In this document: positions 33,105 through 44,574 of the stretch, piece by piece
Layout: every line of letters begins with the position of its first letter
Position numbering within the stretch: position 1 is the stretch's first letter
From: Bufo bufo
Taxonomy: Eukaryota; Chordata; Amphibia; Anura; Bufonidae
Length of the DNA stretch: 64,000 nt
Reading direction: 5' to 3'
Assembly: GCF_905171765.1 (NCBI RefSeq)
Contig: NC_053391.1
Location: 112,457,409 to 112,521,408, forward strand
Notes under the pieces: model-generated
What the model saw: the letters and a program-made list of their open reading frames with translations, nothing else
Told to the model about the DNA's origin: nothing
The model's database searches: none
Program-made: the position numbers and the translations under genes

Positions 33105-34667
33105 CACCCTGTACAGAATTATTAGGCAAATGAGTATTTTGACCACATCATCCTCTTTATGCATGTTGTCTTACTCCAAGCTGTATAGGCTCGAAAGCCT
33201 ACTACCAATTAAGCATATTAGGTGATGTGCATCTCTGTAATGAGAAGGGGTGTGGTCTAATGACATCAACACCCTATATCAGGTGTGCATAATTATTAGG
33301 CAAATTCCTTTCCTTTGGCAAAATGGGTCAAAAGAAGGACTTGACAGGCTCAGAAAAGTCAAAAATAGTGAGATATCTTGCAGAGGGATGCAGCACTCTT
33401 AAAATTGCAAAGCTTCTGAAGCGTGATCATCGAACAATCAAGCGTTTCATTCAAAATAGTCAACAGGGTCGCAAGAAGCGTGTGGAAAAACCAATGCGCA
33501 AAATAACTGCCCATGAACTGAGAAAAGTCAAACGTGCAGCTGCCAAGATGCCACTTGCCACCAGTTTGGCCATATTTCAGAGCTGCAACATCACTGGAGT
33601 GCCCAAAAGCACAAAGTGTGCAATACTCAGAGACATGGCCAAGGTAAGAAAGGCTGAAAGACGACCACCACTGAACAAGACACACAAGCTGAAACGTCAA
33701 GACTGGGCCAAGAAATATCTCAAGACTGATTTTTCTAAGGTTTTATGGACTGATGAAATGAGAGTGAGTCTTGATGGGCCAGATGGATGGGCCCGTGGCT
33801 GGATTGGTAAAGGGCAGAGAGCTCTAGTCCGACTCAGACGCCAGCAAGGTGGAGGTGGAGTACTGGTTTGGGCTGGTATCATCAAAGATGAGCTTGTGGG
33901 GCCTTTTCGGGTTGAGGATGGAGTCAAGCTCAACTCTTAGTCCTACTGCCAGTTTCTGGAAGACACCTTCTTCAAGCAGTGGTACAGGAAGAAGTCTGCA
34001 TCCTTCAAGAAAAACATGATTTTCATGCAGGACAATGCTCCATCACACGCGTCCAAATACTCCACAGCGTGGCTGGCAAGAAAGGGTATAAAAGAAGAAA
34101 ATCTAATGACATGGCCTCCTTGTTCACCTGATCTGAACCCCATTGAGAACCTGTGGTCCATCATCAAATGTGAGATTTAGAAGGAGGGAAAACAGTACAC
34201 CTCTCTGAACAGTGTCTGGGAGGCTGTGGTTGCTGCTGCACGCAATGTTGATGGTGAACAGATCAAAACACTGACAGAATCCATGGATGGCAGGCTTTTG
34301 AGTGTCCTTGCAAAGAAAGGTGGCTATATTGGTCACTGATTTGTTTTTGTTTTGTTTTTGAATGTCAGAAATGTATATTTGTGAATGTTGAGATGTTATA
34401 TTGGTTTCACTGGTAAAAATAAATAATTGAAATGGGTATATATTTGTTTTTTGTTATGTTGCCTAATAATTATGCACAGTAATAGTCACCTGCACACACA
34501 GATATCCCCCTAAAATAGCTAAAACTAAAAACAAACTAAAAACTACTTCCAAAAATATTCAGCTTTGATATTAATGAGTTTTTTGGGTTCATTGAGAACA
34601 TGGTTGTTGTTCAATAATAAAATTAATCCTCAAAAATACAACTTGCCTAATAATTCTGCACTCCCTG
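33105..34667 (+). mobile_element. Tc1/mariner-type transposon
   Basis: Ends share CAGAATTATTAGGCAA in inverse orientation (33114 and about 34643-34659), and TA dinucleotides flank at 33103-33104 and 34668-34669. A second inner copy of attattaggcaa/cctaataattatgca lies at 33292 and 34461. Contains one transposase pseudogene. Confidence 0.9.
33323..34339 (+). pseudogene. Tc1-like transposase, DD37E, two in-frame stops
   Basis: One continuous frame of 338 codons, interrupted only by TAG at 33938-33940 (codon 206) and TAG at 34178-34180 (codon 286). N-terminal paired-type helix-turn-helix (SEKSKIVRYLAEG, KLLKRDHRTIKRFI; residues ~10-45), second HTH around residues 63-110, then the catalytic core. 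LWTDE (D144), FMQDNAPSH (D237) and SPDLNPIENLW (E275) leave 37 residues between the second and third catalytic residues. GGGGVLVWAGI is the glycine-rich strand. Length equals a full Tc1 transposase. No frameshift, so decay is recent. Cannot be made as a full protein. Confidence 0.95.
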
Positions 34668-34794
34668 TAGTTCAAAACCCACCAAAAGCACACCTTTTGG
34701 TTCAAAATATTTTTTTCTTATTTCCATCCTCAAAAACCTATGTGCGTCTTATCATCAGGTGCATCCTATAAAGCGAAAAATACGGTAAATCAAA
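34668..34794. other. Short spacer with MITE scrap
   Basis: Includes gtgcgtcttatcatc (34741) and aaaaatacggtaaatc, also seen near 7844. No gene. Confidence 0.4.
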
Positions 34795-35176
34795 CTTACC
34801 GCCTCCATTTGCTCACGACGGGCCGGCCGCCGCCATCTTGCTTGACGATCTCGATCGAAATCCTGTGCAGCGCGAAAGTACGTCATCACGCTGGCTGGCG
34901 TGGTGACTTATGATGTCATCACGCCAGTCGGCGTGATGATGTAATCTCGCGTCGCATGGGATTTCAGCCGAAATATTCAAGCAAGATGGAAGCTGGCGGC
35001 CCGTCGTGAGCAAATGGAGGAGGTAAGTTTGATTATTTTTTTTTTTTTTTATACTATATCAGGTTAAATTGATTCGCTGACATGAAACACGAGGAAATTC
35101 GACTTCTAGGCGAATCAAATTTATCCTGAAATTCGGATTGAATTCCACTTCGTGGGATTAGATTCGTTCATCTCTA
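34795..35176. repeat. hAT-type MITE fragment with internal palindrome
   Basis: caaacttaccgcctccatttgctcacgacgg (34790-34820) is mirrored at about 35000-35030 around 34912. The right end gattcgttcatctcta (to 35176) is the inverse of a TAGAGATGAACG terminus. Left terminus not identified. Confidence 0.6.
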
Positions 35177-35640
35177 ATGACTAGTGATTTACAGAGAAGC
35201 TAATTCAAAGATGACAACCAAATAGAGATTTGTGAATCTATTATTTAGAATCAAAATTGGACCAGAATTTTTTGAAAAAAAATCAGATTTCTTAGAACTT
35301 TTGGAGAAATATTTGGGCAATTTTTTAGGAGTAAATCCTCTTTAAAATGGTGGAAATGTGAGACATATTTTGTAATATTTGAAGGGGTTTCAGCAGAGTA
35401 AACAAAATCAATCCCTGTCAACAGTGAATCTGACAATTTAATTTTCCTATGCAAATTATAGGGAACAAACATACTACATGCAGATATTGCTCATTATTGC
35501 ATTTTAAATTAGGCTGTAGGTGTGTGCTTACATTTAAAAGAGTGTAATTTCTGTATTTTATAAGTTTTTATTTTTTAGTTCCAGTAATTTTATGAGGATC
35601 TGTGCATGTAAATTTAGGTCTGAGTGGTAAGCTGAAATAT
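35177..35640. other. AT-rich DNA, nothing recognised
   Basis: No ORF of note, RNA gene or clear repeat. Confidence 0.45.
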
Positions 35641-35792
35641 TAGGGGCAAAGTTATTAAGACCGGCCTTTTAGACGCTGGTCTTAATAAAGTCCCAAACTG
35701 ACGGTGGGTCCGCCGCAGTTACGCAGAGTGGCAGGCCTCTCTATAACTTTGGCGCATCCAGCGCCAGTTCTAAATGTAGGACAGGTTCTGAG
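35641..35792. repeat. Interspersed repeat, left half, split by hAT element B
   Basis: ttaagaccggc...agacgctggtcttaa hairpin, then cgccagttctaaatgtagg. It continues after the hAT element at 41492. An unsplit relative is at 44575-44898. Confidence 0.8.
35785..35792. repeat. Target-site duplication of hAT B (left)
   Basis: gttctgag, repeated exactly at 41492-41499. Confidence 0.95.
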
Positions 35793-36329
35793 TAGAGTTG
35801 AGCGGACACCTGGATGTTCGGGTTCGGCAGGTTCGGCCGAACTTGAAAAAAAAGTTCGGGTTCGGGACCCGAACTTGACCCGAACTTGACCCCGAACCCG
35901 AACCCCATTGAAGTCAATGGAGACCCGAACTTTTGGGCACTAAAATGGCTCTAAATTAGTCCTGGAAAGGGCTAGAGGGCTGCAAAAGGCATCAAAATGT
36001 GCTTAAGAGCATAGCAACTGTTCTGCAAACAAATGTGGATAGAGAAATGACTTAAAAAGCATAAAATACTGAAAAATTAAAAATAACAATCTGGATCTAG
36101 GAGTAGGAGGTTGAGGAGGCGGTGGATGGGTGGATGTGGTGGTGTAGGTTGACGTGGCGGTGTAGGTGGAAGCTGCGGTGAAGGAGGAATAGGTAGCCAA
36201 CACTGATTTGTGTTATTTTTTATTGTTTAATTGTAGTATCCCCCAAAATATTGGGGACATATAACAAAATAAAACTAAGAATAAGTGCACTTTAGTACAA
36301 GAATGGATGGTTGAGGCTGGTATAAATGT
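35793..36329. other. Subterminal and spacer region of hAT B
   Basis: Repeated gttcggg/cccgaac words (35815-35935), then a non-coding spacer with a ggtggatg-rich stretch (36110-36180). Matches 1714-2233 inverted. Confidence 0.7.
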
Positions 36330-37385
36330 CTATTCTGCACAAGGTACTGTGGGATCCATGCCTGGTTCATTTTAATAAACGTAAGCTTGTCCACATTGGC
36401 TGCAGCCTGTGATAATGCTCTCTGCCGTACTAAACACACGTTCACACTATAAACTGGTGTAACGGTCATGTGCACACACACACAGGGGGAAGGGAAGTGA
36501 CCACTGCGCTCCACCCTTACCCCTGGCCATGCCTACTTGCCTCGCGAGTCCTAATGACAGGGGACAACACGACGGCAATCCCTAACTTGGAATATGTGCA
36601 GGGATGACAGACAGACAAACAACAGGACGTGAACGGACCGAGTCAATACCAGGAAAGCTACAAAGTACAAATGGAGCAAGCAGAGAATTGTCAGGAGAAG
36701 CCGGGGTCATAAATACAAGGAGAGACGTGAAGTACCAAAGGAGTCAGCAGAGGAACGTCAGGAGGAGGCCGGGGTCAGAATACCAGGATAGCAGCAAAGT
36801 ACACAAGGAGCAGGCAGAGGATCGTCAGGAATTCAGCAAGAGGTAAGTACGCCAGGAAAGACCAAATCACAGGTGGAACCTAAATTAACAGGCAACCTGT
36901 GGCCAGCAGGCTGCCTGTATTTAAAGTGGGGAGTGAGGGTCATGTGACATGGCCAGCGTCACATGACCGACAGACCAACCAGTAGAGCACCGAGTGATCA
37001 GCTCAGCGCTTAAGGCAGACTAGGAGCAGGGAGCCACCCAGCTAGTAAAGCCGCCCTGGGAATGAGGTCAAACACAGATCCTCATTCCCAAAGCTAAGCA
37101 ACAGGTCTGCGGGTAATGGGGGACTGAGTGCACCTTCGGAACCCCGTTACAACTGGCTGCAGGGCAGGTCAGCACCTCCAAGGCTGACAAAGCTTTTCCA
37201 CATTTTGGCCATGCTAACCCTGCCTTCTCAGGTGCTGGTGGTGCCCCAGCTGCGTTGGCGATCTCTTCCTCCTCCTCTGCCTTCGCCTTGTGCTTCCACT
37301 GTGCCCCCGCTGTCAGGTGGGAATGCTTTCATCAGCGTGCGCTTGTAGTTGCGCATCTTCCGATCAGTAACAGATGTTTTCACTA
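36330..37385 (-). pseudogene. Duplicated hAT transposase C-terminal fragment, split by a solo LTR
   Basis: The two flanks encode the tail of the transposase on the minus strand: a DRKMRNYKRTL block near 37360, a CPAAS-type block, VDKLTF and a terminal ...CAE-stop (stop complement at 36330-36332). Stops and deletions are present. The solo LTR (36458-37151) divides it. It is a second copy of sequence also at 38625-38870. Confidence 0.8.
36458..37151 (-). mobile_element. Solo LTR of the chromodomain Gypsy family
   Basis: Ends TGTAACGG (36458) and CCGTTACA (to 37151), flanked by an exact 5-bp duplication actgg (36453-36457, 37152-37156). Removing it and one actgg restores hAT sequence matching 1570-1600. 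The minus strand resembles the LTR at 27019 (gcagacctgttgcttagc; gctgatcactcggtgctc). Internal ~70-bp repeats (ggagcaggcagag... / cgtcaggag...) at 36640-36835. Confidence 0.95.
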
Positions 37386-37389
37386 AATT

Positions 37390-38235
37390 TAGTTCCCTGT
37401 CACCCAGCAATAGAACAGAGGATTTTGAGAGATTTAGGCCCCTGTCAACAATGCAGGGCAGGGGTTCATTCATGGCAAAAGGGGGTTCATGTCAACCAGC
37501 AATAGCACAGAGGATTTTGAGAGATTTAGGCCCCTGTCAGCAATGCAGAGCAGGGGTTCATTCACAGCAAAAGGGGTTAATGTCACCCAGCAATACAACA
37601 GAGGATTTTGAGAGATTTAGGCCCCTTTAACCCAGGCACAGCAGGGGTTCATTCACGGCAAAAGGGGTATCATGTCACCCAGCAATACAACAGAGGATTT
37701 TTAGAGATTTAGACCCCTGTCAGCAATGCAGAGCAGGGGTTCATTCACGGCAAAAGGGGGTTCATGTCACCCAGCAATAGAACAGAGGATTTTGAGAGAT
37801 TTAGGCCCCTTACAGCAATGCAGAGCAGGGGTTCATTCACGGCAAAAGGGGTTCATGTCATCCAGCAATAGAACAGAGGATTTTGAGAGATTTAGGCCCC
37901 TTTAACCCAGGCACAGCAGGGGTTCATTCACGGCAAAAGGGGTATCATGTCACCCAGCAATACAACAGAGGATTTTGAGAGATTTAGGCCCCTGTCAGCA
38001 ATGCAGAAGAGGGGTTCATTCACGGCAAAAGGGGCTTCATGTCACCCAGCAATAGAACAGAGGATTTTGAGAGATTTAGGCCCCTGTCAGCAATGCAGAT
38101 CAGGTGTTCATTCACGGCAAAAGGGGGTTCATGTCACCCAGCAATACAACAGAGGATTTTGAGAGATTTAGGCCCCTGTCACCCAGGCAGAGCAGGGGTT
38201 TGTATACGCCAAAAATGGTAAAATGTCACCCGACA
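37390..38235. repeat. Tandem array, ~92-bp unit, about 9 copies
   Basis: Units of gaggattttgagagatttag, gcccctgtcagcaatgcag, ggggttcattcacggc and catgtcacccagcaata. It is the inverse of the array at 470-1365. No gene called despite open frames. Confidence 0.9.
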
Positions 38236-38624
38236 ATTGTAAATAATTGTCAAATTGTCACTTTTTTAAATTAAAATGGCTCTTGAAAAGCTAGAGGGAT
38301 GTAAAAGGCATGGCAACTGCTCTGCAAACAAATGTGGATAGGGAAATAACTTAAAATGAAATAAAATAACTAAAAATTACAAATTATTAACCTGCAACTC
38401 AGAGAAGGAGGTGGATATGGAGTCGGAGGTTGAGGAGGCGGTGAATGTGGTGTTGTAGGTGGAGGCAGCAATGGAGGAGGAACAGGTAGCCAACAATGTT
38501 TTTTTATTTTTTTATTGGGGTAGGTAGCCCCGAAAATATTGGGACAATTAAAAAATAAATAAAACAAAGAATCATTGCACTTGACTTGAGTACAAGAATG
38601 TATGTTTGATGGTGGTATAAATGT
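38236..38624. other. Spacer of hAT B
   Basis: Non-coding, AT-rich with a gtggaggcagcaatgg stretch. Collinear with 18-469 inverted. AATAAA-type words on the + strand near 38552-38566. Confidence 0.6.
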
Positions 38625-41160
38625 CTATTCTGCACAAGGTACAGACAAGTCTTGTGGGATCCAAGCCTGGTTCATTTTAATGAACGTGAGCTTGTCCACG
38701 TTGGCTGTGGACAGGCGGCTGTGTCTGTCTGTAATGACGCCTCCTGCCGTGCTAAATAGACGTTCAGAGAGTACACTGGCTGCAGGGCAGGCCAGCACCT
38801 CCAAGGCATACAGGGAAAGCTCTGGCCATGTGAACAATTTGGAGATCTAGAAGTTGAATGGGGCAGAACCATCAGTCAGTACGTGTAGGCGTGTGCACAG
38901 GTACTGTTCCACCATGTTGTTCAAATGCTGCCACCTGCTAACACGCTCCATATTAGCAGTTGGGGCCGGTTGTTGCGGTGATGCTAACCCTGCCTTCTGA
39001 GGTGCTGGCGCTGACACAGCTGCATTGGTGACCTCTTCCTCCTCCCCTGCCTTCGCCTTGTGCTTCCACTTGGCCCCGGTGTCAGTCGGGAATGCTCTCA
39101 GGAGCGCGTCTAACAGCGTGCGCCTGTAGTCGCGCATCTTCCGATCACGCTCCAGTGAGGGAATTAAGGACGGCACATTGTCTTTGTAATAGGGATCCAG
39201 CAGGGTGGCCACCCAGTAGTTAGCACACGTTAAAATGTGGGCAACTATGCAGTCGTTGCGCAGGCACTGCAGCATGTAGTTGCTCATGTGTGTTAGGCTT
39301 CCCAGAGGAAAGGACAAGCTGTCCTCTGTGTGAGGCGTATCATCTGCGTCCTCCGTATCCCCCCAGCCACGCACCAGTGATGGGCCCGAGCTGCGTTGGA
39401 TACCACCCCGCTGTGAACATGCTTCATCCCCATCCTCATCATCCTCCTCATCCTCGTCCTCCAGTAGTGGGCCCTGGCTAGCAAAGTTTGTACCTGGCCT
39501 CTGCTGTTGCAAAAATCCTCTTTCTGAGCCACTTCTAAAAGATTGGCCTGAAAGTGTTAGTGATGACCCCTCTTCCTCCTCCTCGTCCTGGGCCACATCC
39601 TCTTCCAAGTGTTTTTTCAAGGAGACATAGAAGTGGTATTGTAACGCTGATAACGGCGTCATCGCCACTGGCCATGTTGGTGGAATACTCGAAACAGCGC
39701 AACAGGGCACACAGGTCTCGCATGGAGGCCCAGTCATTGGTGGTGAAGTGGTGCTGTTCCGCAGTGCGACTCACCAGTGCGTGCTGCAGCTGAAACTCCA
39801 CTATGGCCTGCTGCTGCTCGCACAGTCTGTCCAGCATGTGCAAGGTGGAGTTCCACCTGGTGGGCACGTCGCATATGAGGCGGTGAGCGGGGCGGCCGAA
39901 GTTACGCTGTAGAGCAGACAGCCGAGCGGCGGCAGGATGAGAACGCCGGAAGCGCGCACAGACGGCCCGCACTTTATGCAGCAGCTCAGACAGGTCGGGG
40001 AAGTTGTGAATAAATTTATGTACCACCAAATTCAGCACATGCGCCAGGCAAGGGATGTGCGTCGAATCGGCTAGTCCCAGAGCTGCAACGAGATTTCGCC
40101 CATTATCGCACACCACCAGGCCGGGCTTGAGGCCCATTGGCAGCAACCACTCGTCGGTCTGTTGTTATATACCCCGCCACAACTCCTGCGCGGTGTGGGG
40201 CCTGTCCCCCAAACACATCAGTTTTAGAATGGCCTGCTGACGTTTACCCCTGGCTCTGCTGAAGTTGGTGGTGAAGGTCTGTCGCTGACTGGATGAGGAG
40301 GTGGTAGAAGAGGAGGAGGAAGCCGAGTAGGAAGAGGAGGAAACAGGAGGCAAAGAATGATGCCCTGCGATCCTTGGTGGCGGAAGGACGTGCGCCAAAC
40401 AGCTCTCCGCCTGGGGCCCAGCCGCCACTACATTTACCCAGTGTGCAGTTAGGGAGATATAGCGTCCCTGGCCGTGCTTACTGGTCCACGTATCTGTGGT
40501 TAGGTGGACCTTGCCACAGATGGCGTTGCGCAGTGCACACTTGATTTTATCTGATACTTGGTTGTGCAGGGAGGGCACGGCTCTCCTGGAGAAATAGTTG
40601 CGGCTGGGAACGACGTACTGTGGGACAGCAAGCGACATGAGCTATTTGAAGATGTCCGTCTCAACCAGCCTGAATGACAGCATTTCAAAGGCCAGCAGTT
40701 TAGAAATGCTGGCATTCAGGGCAAGGGATCGAGGGTGGCTAGGTGGGAATTTACGCTTTCTCTCAAAGGTTTGTGAGATGGAGAGCTGAACGCTTCCGTG
40801 TGACATGGTGGAGATGCTTGGTGACGGAGGTGGTGTTGTTGGTGGCACATCCTCTGTTTGCTGGGCGGCAGGTGCCAACGTTCCTCCAGAGGCGGAGGAA
40901 GAGGCCGAGGCGGCAGCAGCAGAAGAGGTAGCAGGGGGAGCCTGAGTGAGTTCCTTGTTTTTAAGGTGCTTACTCCACTGCAGTTCATGCTTTGCATGCA
41001 GGTGCCTGGTCATGCAGGTTGTGCTAAGGTTCGAAGGGAGAGGGAGCAGGAGGGGCCTGAGCCCTTTCTTGGTTTTGAAGGTTCTTACTCCACTGCAGCC
41101 TTTGTCTCGCATGTAGATGCCTGGTCATGCAGGTTGTGCTAAGGTTCAGAGCGTTAATGC
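38625..41160 (-). pseudogene. BED-finger hAT transposase, decayed copy
   Basis: Homologous to residues ~310-1126 of the intact protein at 53725-57105. Second half of the BED finger (STTCMTRHLHAKH) occurs twice in tandem near 41000-41130; its CxxC half is missing. Then HPRSLALNASISKLLAFEML, CGKVHLTTDTWTSKHG (first catalytic Asp), LVVCDNGRNLVAALG (second), IPCLAHVLNLVV, CDVPTRWNSTLHML, YWVATLLDPYYKDNVPSL and CPAASVLSERLFSTAGG (hATC with the expected Glu), ending CAE-stop. Frameshifts near 40640, 40150 and 39740, and a deletion around 39600. N-terminal ~300 residues absent. Not functional. Confidence 0.9.
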
Positions 41161-41491
41161 CTCGCTTCACGCTCTGCAGCCTCTCCCTACACTAATCCAA
41201 GCATAATGACGGGCGGCGCTACTTGACTCCAGCCTAAATAGAGGCTGGGTCACATGCTGCAGTTGGCCAATCACAGCCATGCTAATAGTAGGCATGGTTG
41301 TGATGGCCTTTTGGGGCAAGTAGTATGACGCTTGTTGATTGGCTGCTTTGCAGCCTTTCAAAAAGCGCCATAAAAATCGCCGAACACCGAACCCGAACTT
41401 TTACGTAAATGTTCGGGTTCGGTTCCGAGTGCCGAAAACCCTAAAGTTCGGTACGAACCCGAACTTTACAGTTCGGGTACGCTCAACTCTA
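41161..41491. other. 5' subterminal region of hAT B
   Basis: Contains a block (ggctgggtcacatgctgca, ttggccaatcacagcc, gttgattggctgctttgcag) shared with 59820-59935 of element C, then gttcggg repeats and the TIR. Possible promoter and binding-site region (inference). Confidence 0.65.
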
Positions 41492-41700
41492 GTTCTGAGC
41501 TGTCTTACATTTAGACCTTTTTCTACGCTTAAAACAGGTGTAGAAAATGATGAATGAGACAGGCCTGCTGGCCCGTCCCCTTCCCCGCCAATGCCACGTC
41601 CTCAATTATAGACCTGGTAAGAGCAGGGCTAAGTCGTAGATAGTGGGCCAGTGCCAGACACCACCAATGCAAAGCAAAATTTACAGCACTTTATCAGTGT
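41492..41700. repeat. Interspersed repeat, right half, split by hAT element B
   Basis: After gttctgag: ctgtcttacatttagacc, gtgtagaaaatga, gacaggcctgctgg. Continues the repeat at 35641-35792 and parallels 44690-44860. Confidence 0.8.
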
Positions 41701-41948
41701 GGGAGTCGATCTTTTGACCTCCCCTGGATCACCTATTCTTGGCCAATCCTAAAGTGTCAGATAGGGTTATTCCCACTTTATTTATTTATCACATATCCAC
41801 AGGATATGCCACAGTTTTGAGCTTGTCATCTATTGGGGGAAAGTAGGTGGCAAATCAGGGAAATTGGCAGCAACCGCATACCTTAGGAGACTTATTGTAA
41901 TTGTGACTTGCTTTAATATGTGCTTATAGGAGTTGCAAAAATATCCAA
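41701..41948. other. Anonymous DNA
   Basis: No feature recognised. Confidence 0.4.
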
Positions 41949-42480
41949 TTAAAGGGGTTATCTCACAAACTCAAAACGTTAAAAAAAAAATTGGTTATCT
42001 AGAGGACTTTCCTTTCTTCAGGTGGACAGAAGCTCATCAAACACCTGCATTTCCCAGGATACATTGCAATTAGATTTTATTAATCCATTTTTCCCTGCAT
42101 AGAATATAATCTCTCACATTCAGTGGGGAAAATAAGTATTTGATAAACAGGCGATTTAGCAAGTTTTCCCACCTACAAAGAATAGAGGTCTGTAATTTTT
42201 ATTGTAGGTACCCTTCATCTGTGAGATAACTAATCATATGCTAAATAGTTGCAAGTCCAATTTATGTATGAGATAGCCAAGATGATTGTCTATAAAATGA
42301 TGGTAGTCTCATGTTCAAAGCTGTAGTGGAAGGTGAGATACGGAGCCGGAAAGTCAAAAGTTGAAAACATTGTTACCTATTTGCTCGTCAATGTAAAATC
42401 CTTATAATATTTTATTGCATGTATATTGCAGTAATTTGAAATGCCCTATTCTTCTTAATTTAGTTGGATAACCCCTTTAA
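41949..42480. mobile_element. TTAA-flanked T2/Kolobok-like MITE
   Basis: TTAAAGGGGTTATC at 41949 and GATAACCCCTTTAA ending at 42480. The TTAAAGG-type terminus matches known frog T2-like MITEs. The interior contains a Tc1 terminal fragment (42118-42240). No ORF. Confidence 0.75.
42118..42240. repeat. Tc1-like transposon terminal fragment
   Basis: cagtggggaaaataagtatt, gcaagttttcccacctacaa and gtctgtaatttttattgtag are the terminal words of a common vertebrate Tc1 family. Truncated. Confidence 0.7.
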
Positions 42481-43489
42481 GTTGCATGCAGACAATATTG
42501 CTAGGAACTATAATGTGACAGAAGCCATTTGCTTCGTAGCCTTAATTAGCATGTTTTTTTTATGCTTATATATTACATAGTATATTTCCAACTTTGGATG
42601 GCACTCCGATGCCTATGAAGTGACTACTGACTGTTTATAAAGAATTGCTACAAAGTATGCATTCGCAGTTTATTCAAGGTAATTGCTGGATTTTCACTAG
42701 ACGCTTGTCATGCATTGATATAAAACTGCAGTAAAACATAAATGTTGGCTTGGCAACACAAGAGAGAAGTCTCTATATTATTTTATTGATAGACATTTCA
42801 ATGCACAAAAGGATTTGCAGTTTTTTGCAGGAAGAAAAAGAATATGATTTAGCAATCTGACCTCATCTTTACAGCATGACAGGCAGTGAATAGCGTCTGT
42901 AAGTGATTTAATGAGTATGTGTCCCACTGTGTCCCCAGTTATATAATGGATTGTAACAGGAAATAAATATCTTATATTACTGTTTATTTATGGGTTCAAG
43001 AAGACTTAGCCATGCAGGCTATTAGAAAAATAAGTGATCAACATAAAGTCTATGGATCACCTGTATCAGTGTTTTATCAAAAGAGCTCTGAAAAGTGCTA
43101 CATCAAAGTGAATCTTAAAAAAAAAAAAAAAAATGCTGGCTAAATGTGCAAAACATGTAATAGAAAATTGCAATTTTTATCTACTGTATGCCCATTTTCT
43201 AGACAATTTTGTATAAAGTTATATTGCATATTGGTTGGCTTACTTTATGACAGAATTTTGTTTTAAATTCCGGTATTAAATCATAACCCACACCCCTATT
43301 TAACCTCTCTTGCTAAGCCATTTACCCTCGGTAGACAAGGTGCATGGATTTTAATTTTTTTTGCTTACTTCATAAATTTGACTGGCAAATCAGGTCAGGA
43401 TTCTGGCACAGCCGCAGTAGTGAATGTGAGCCAATGTATTCCAAATGTCATAGCGTCAAGCTCTAAAAAGAGAAAAAGGCAGTTATCGC
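42481..43489. other. AT-rich DNA, nothing recognised
   Basis: No ORF of note. Poly-A tract near 43119-43133. Could be single-copy intergenic or intronic DNA. Confidence 0.45.
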
Positions 43490-43792
43490 TAGTGATGAGC
43501 GGCAGGGGCAATATTCGAATTTGCGATATTTCGCGAATATTTGGCGAATATTCGCCATATATTCGAGAATTCGCGAATTCATGATCTCTTAGCATTATTT
43601 TCTTGATCGCGAAAATTCGCAAAAAATTTGCCTAAAGAATTCGCATAAAAATTCGCATGAACTGGTATTTTTTTAAAAATCGAATATTCGCAATTACGAA
43701 TATATTTTGCGATATTCTAAATATTTGCGAATTCTCGAAGTACTGATATTCGCGATTGAAATTCGCAATTCGAATATTCGTGATCAACACTA
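43490..43792. mobile_element. Short AT-rich hAT MITE
   Basis: Termini TAGTGATGAGCGG and (inverse) TAGTGTTGATCACG, flanked by an exact 8-bp duplication gttatcgc (43482-43489, 43793-43800). The interior is attcgcgaatatt-type words shared with 31188-32703. Confidence 0.95.
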
Positions 43793-43800
43793 GTTATCGC

Positions 43801-44574
43801 CATGCAGTGCACACAGAATAAACAATGCTAGCCTTCTCCCTAATGCGGAGGTCTCCTACTGGCATTAGTCCCTGTCTCCACTGGGGCTCAGAGTCTAGTT
43901 TCCCTATCTCAGACTGGTGACTCCTAAATTTAAGATTCCATGGCAGTAGTTGGTTTCTCAGAGGGCAACCAATCTTCCCTAAACCATATCTAATAATACA
44001 ATGTTGTGGCAAATAAAAATATTGTAGATTTCTTTGTAAAAGAACACAGATTTTACTGAAATGGAATGGTGGAAGTCCATGGCACATCCCACCTGTGGTT
44101 TTTCTACAGCATGTGAATCTAGTCTGTTTTCTACTTTTCTTATTCTCTTCACTATCCACTGTGTTTTCCTTGCAAAATTATAACTCTCTGGCAAATAATA
44201 CTTTCCATTATGTAAAAAAATTGCAGGAACTTATTTAGTTGAGGCTATAGCAAATATATTTTATACACATTTTCTCTTACAGCAAGTAACTGCAGAGCAT
44301 TTTTCAACCTTACAGATGCAGTTTTTCCAATGAATGCTCAAATAAATATTGTATTCACAAGTAAGAACAAATGTTTATACTAGCGCTAAATCCATTGCTT
44401 TTCGGGACCTTCTGACAATGCCTCAGAATTAAAGTTTACAAATCCCCCTGCTAATTTCAGTGAGATTAAGCAAATGCTATATTTCTGTTGCAGTAAAAAC
44501 ATGTAAAAATACAGAAAAAATATTATTTCATTCGGAAACTTTTTGTAAGGATGAAAAGAAAATAACCTATTGTT
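43801..44574. other. Anonymous DNA
   Basis: A 121-codon minus-strand frame (44159-43794) has no recognised domain and no supporting context; I do not call it. Otherwise AT-rich. Confidence 0.4.

Larger units (their letters stand above)
35793..41491 (-). mobile_element. hAT element B, complete ends, decayed
   Basis: TIRs TAGAGTTGAGCG (35793) and inverse (41480-41491), with 8-bp duplication gttctgag. On the minus strand: subterminal gttcgg repeats, broken transposase (41160-38625), spacer, ~92-bp array (38235-37390), duplicated transposase C-terminal fragment (37385-36330, holding a solo LTR), spacer and TIR. It is the same family as the element at 1-2233. The insertion split an interspersed repeat whose unsplit copy is at 44575. 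Confidence 0.95.

Noticed and set aside
43794..44159. 121-codon minus-strand frame
   Set aside because: No recognisable motif, no splice or promoter context, and composition like the surrounding AT-rich DNA.
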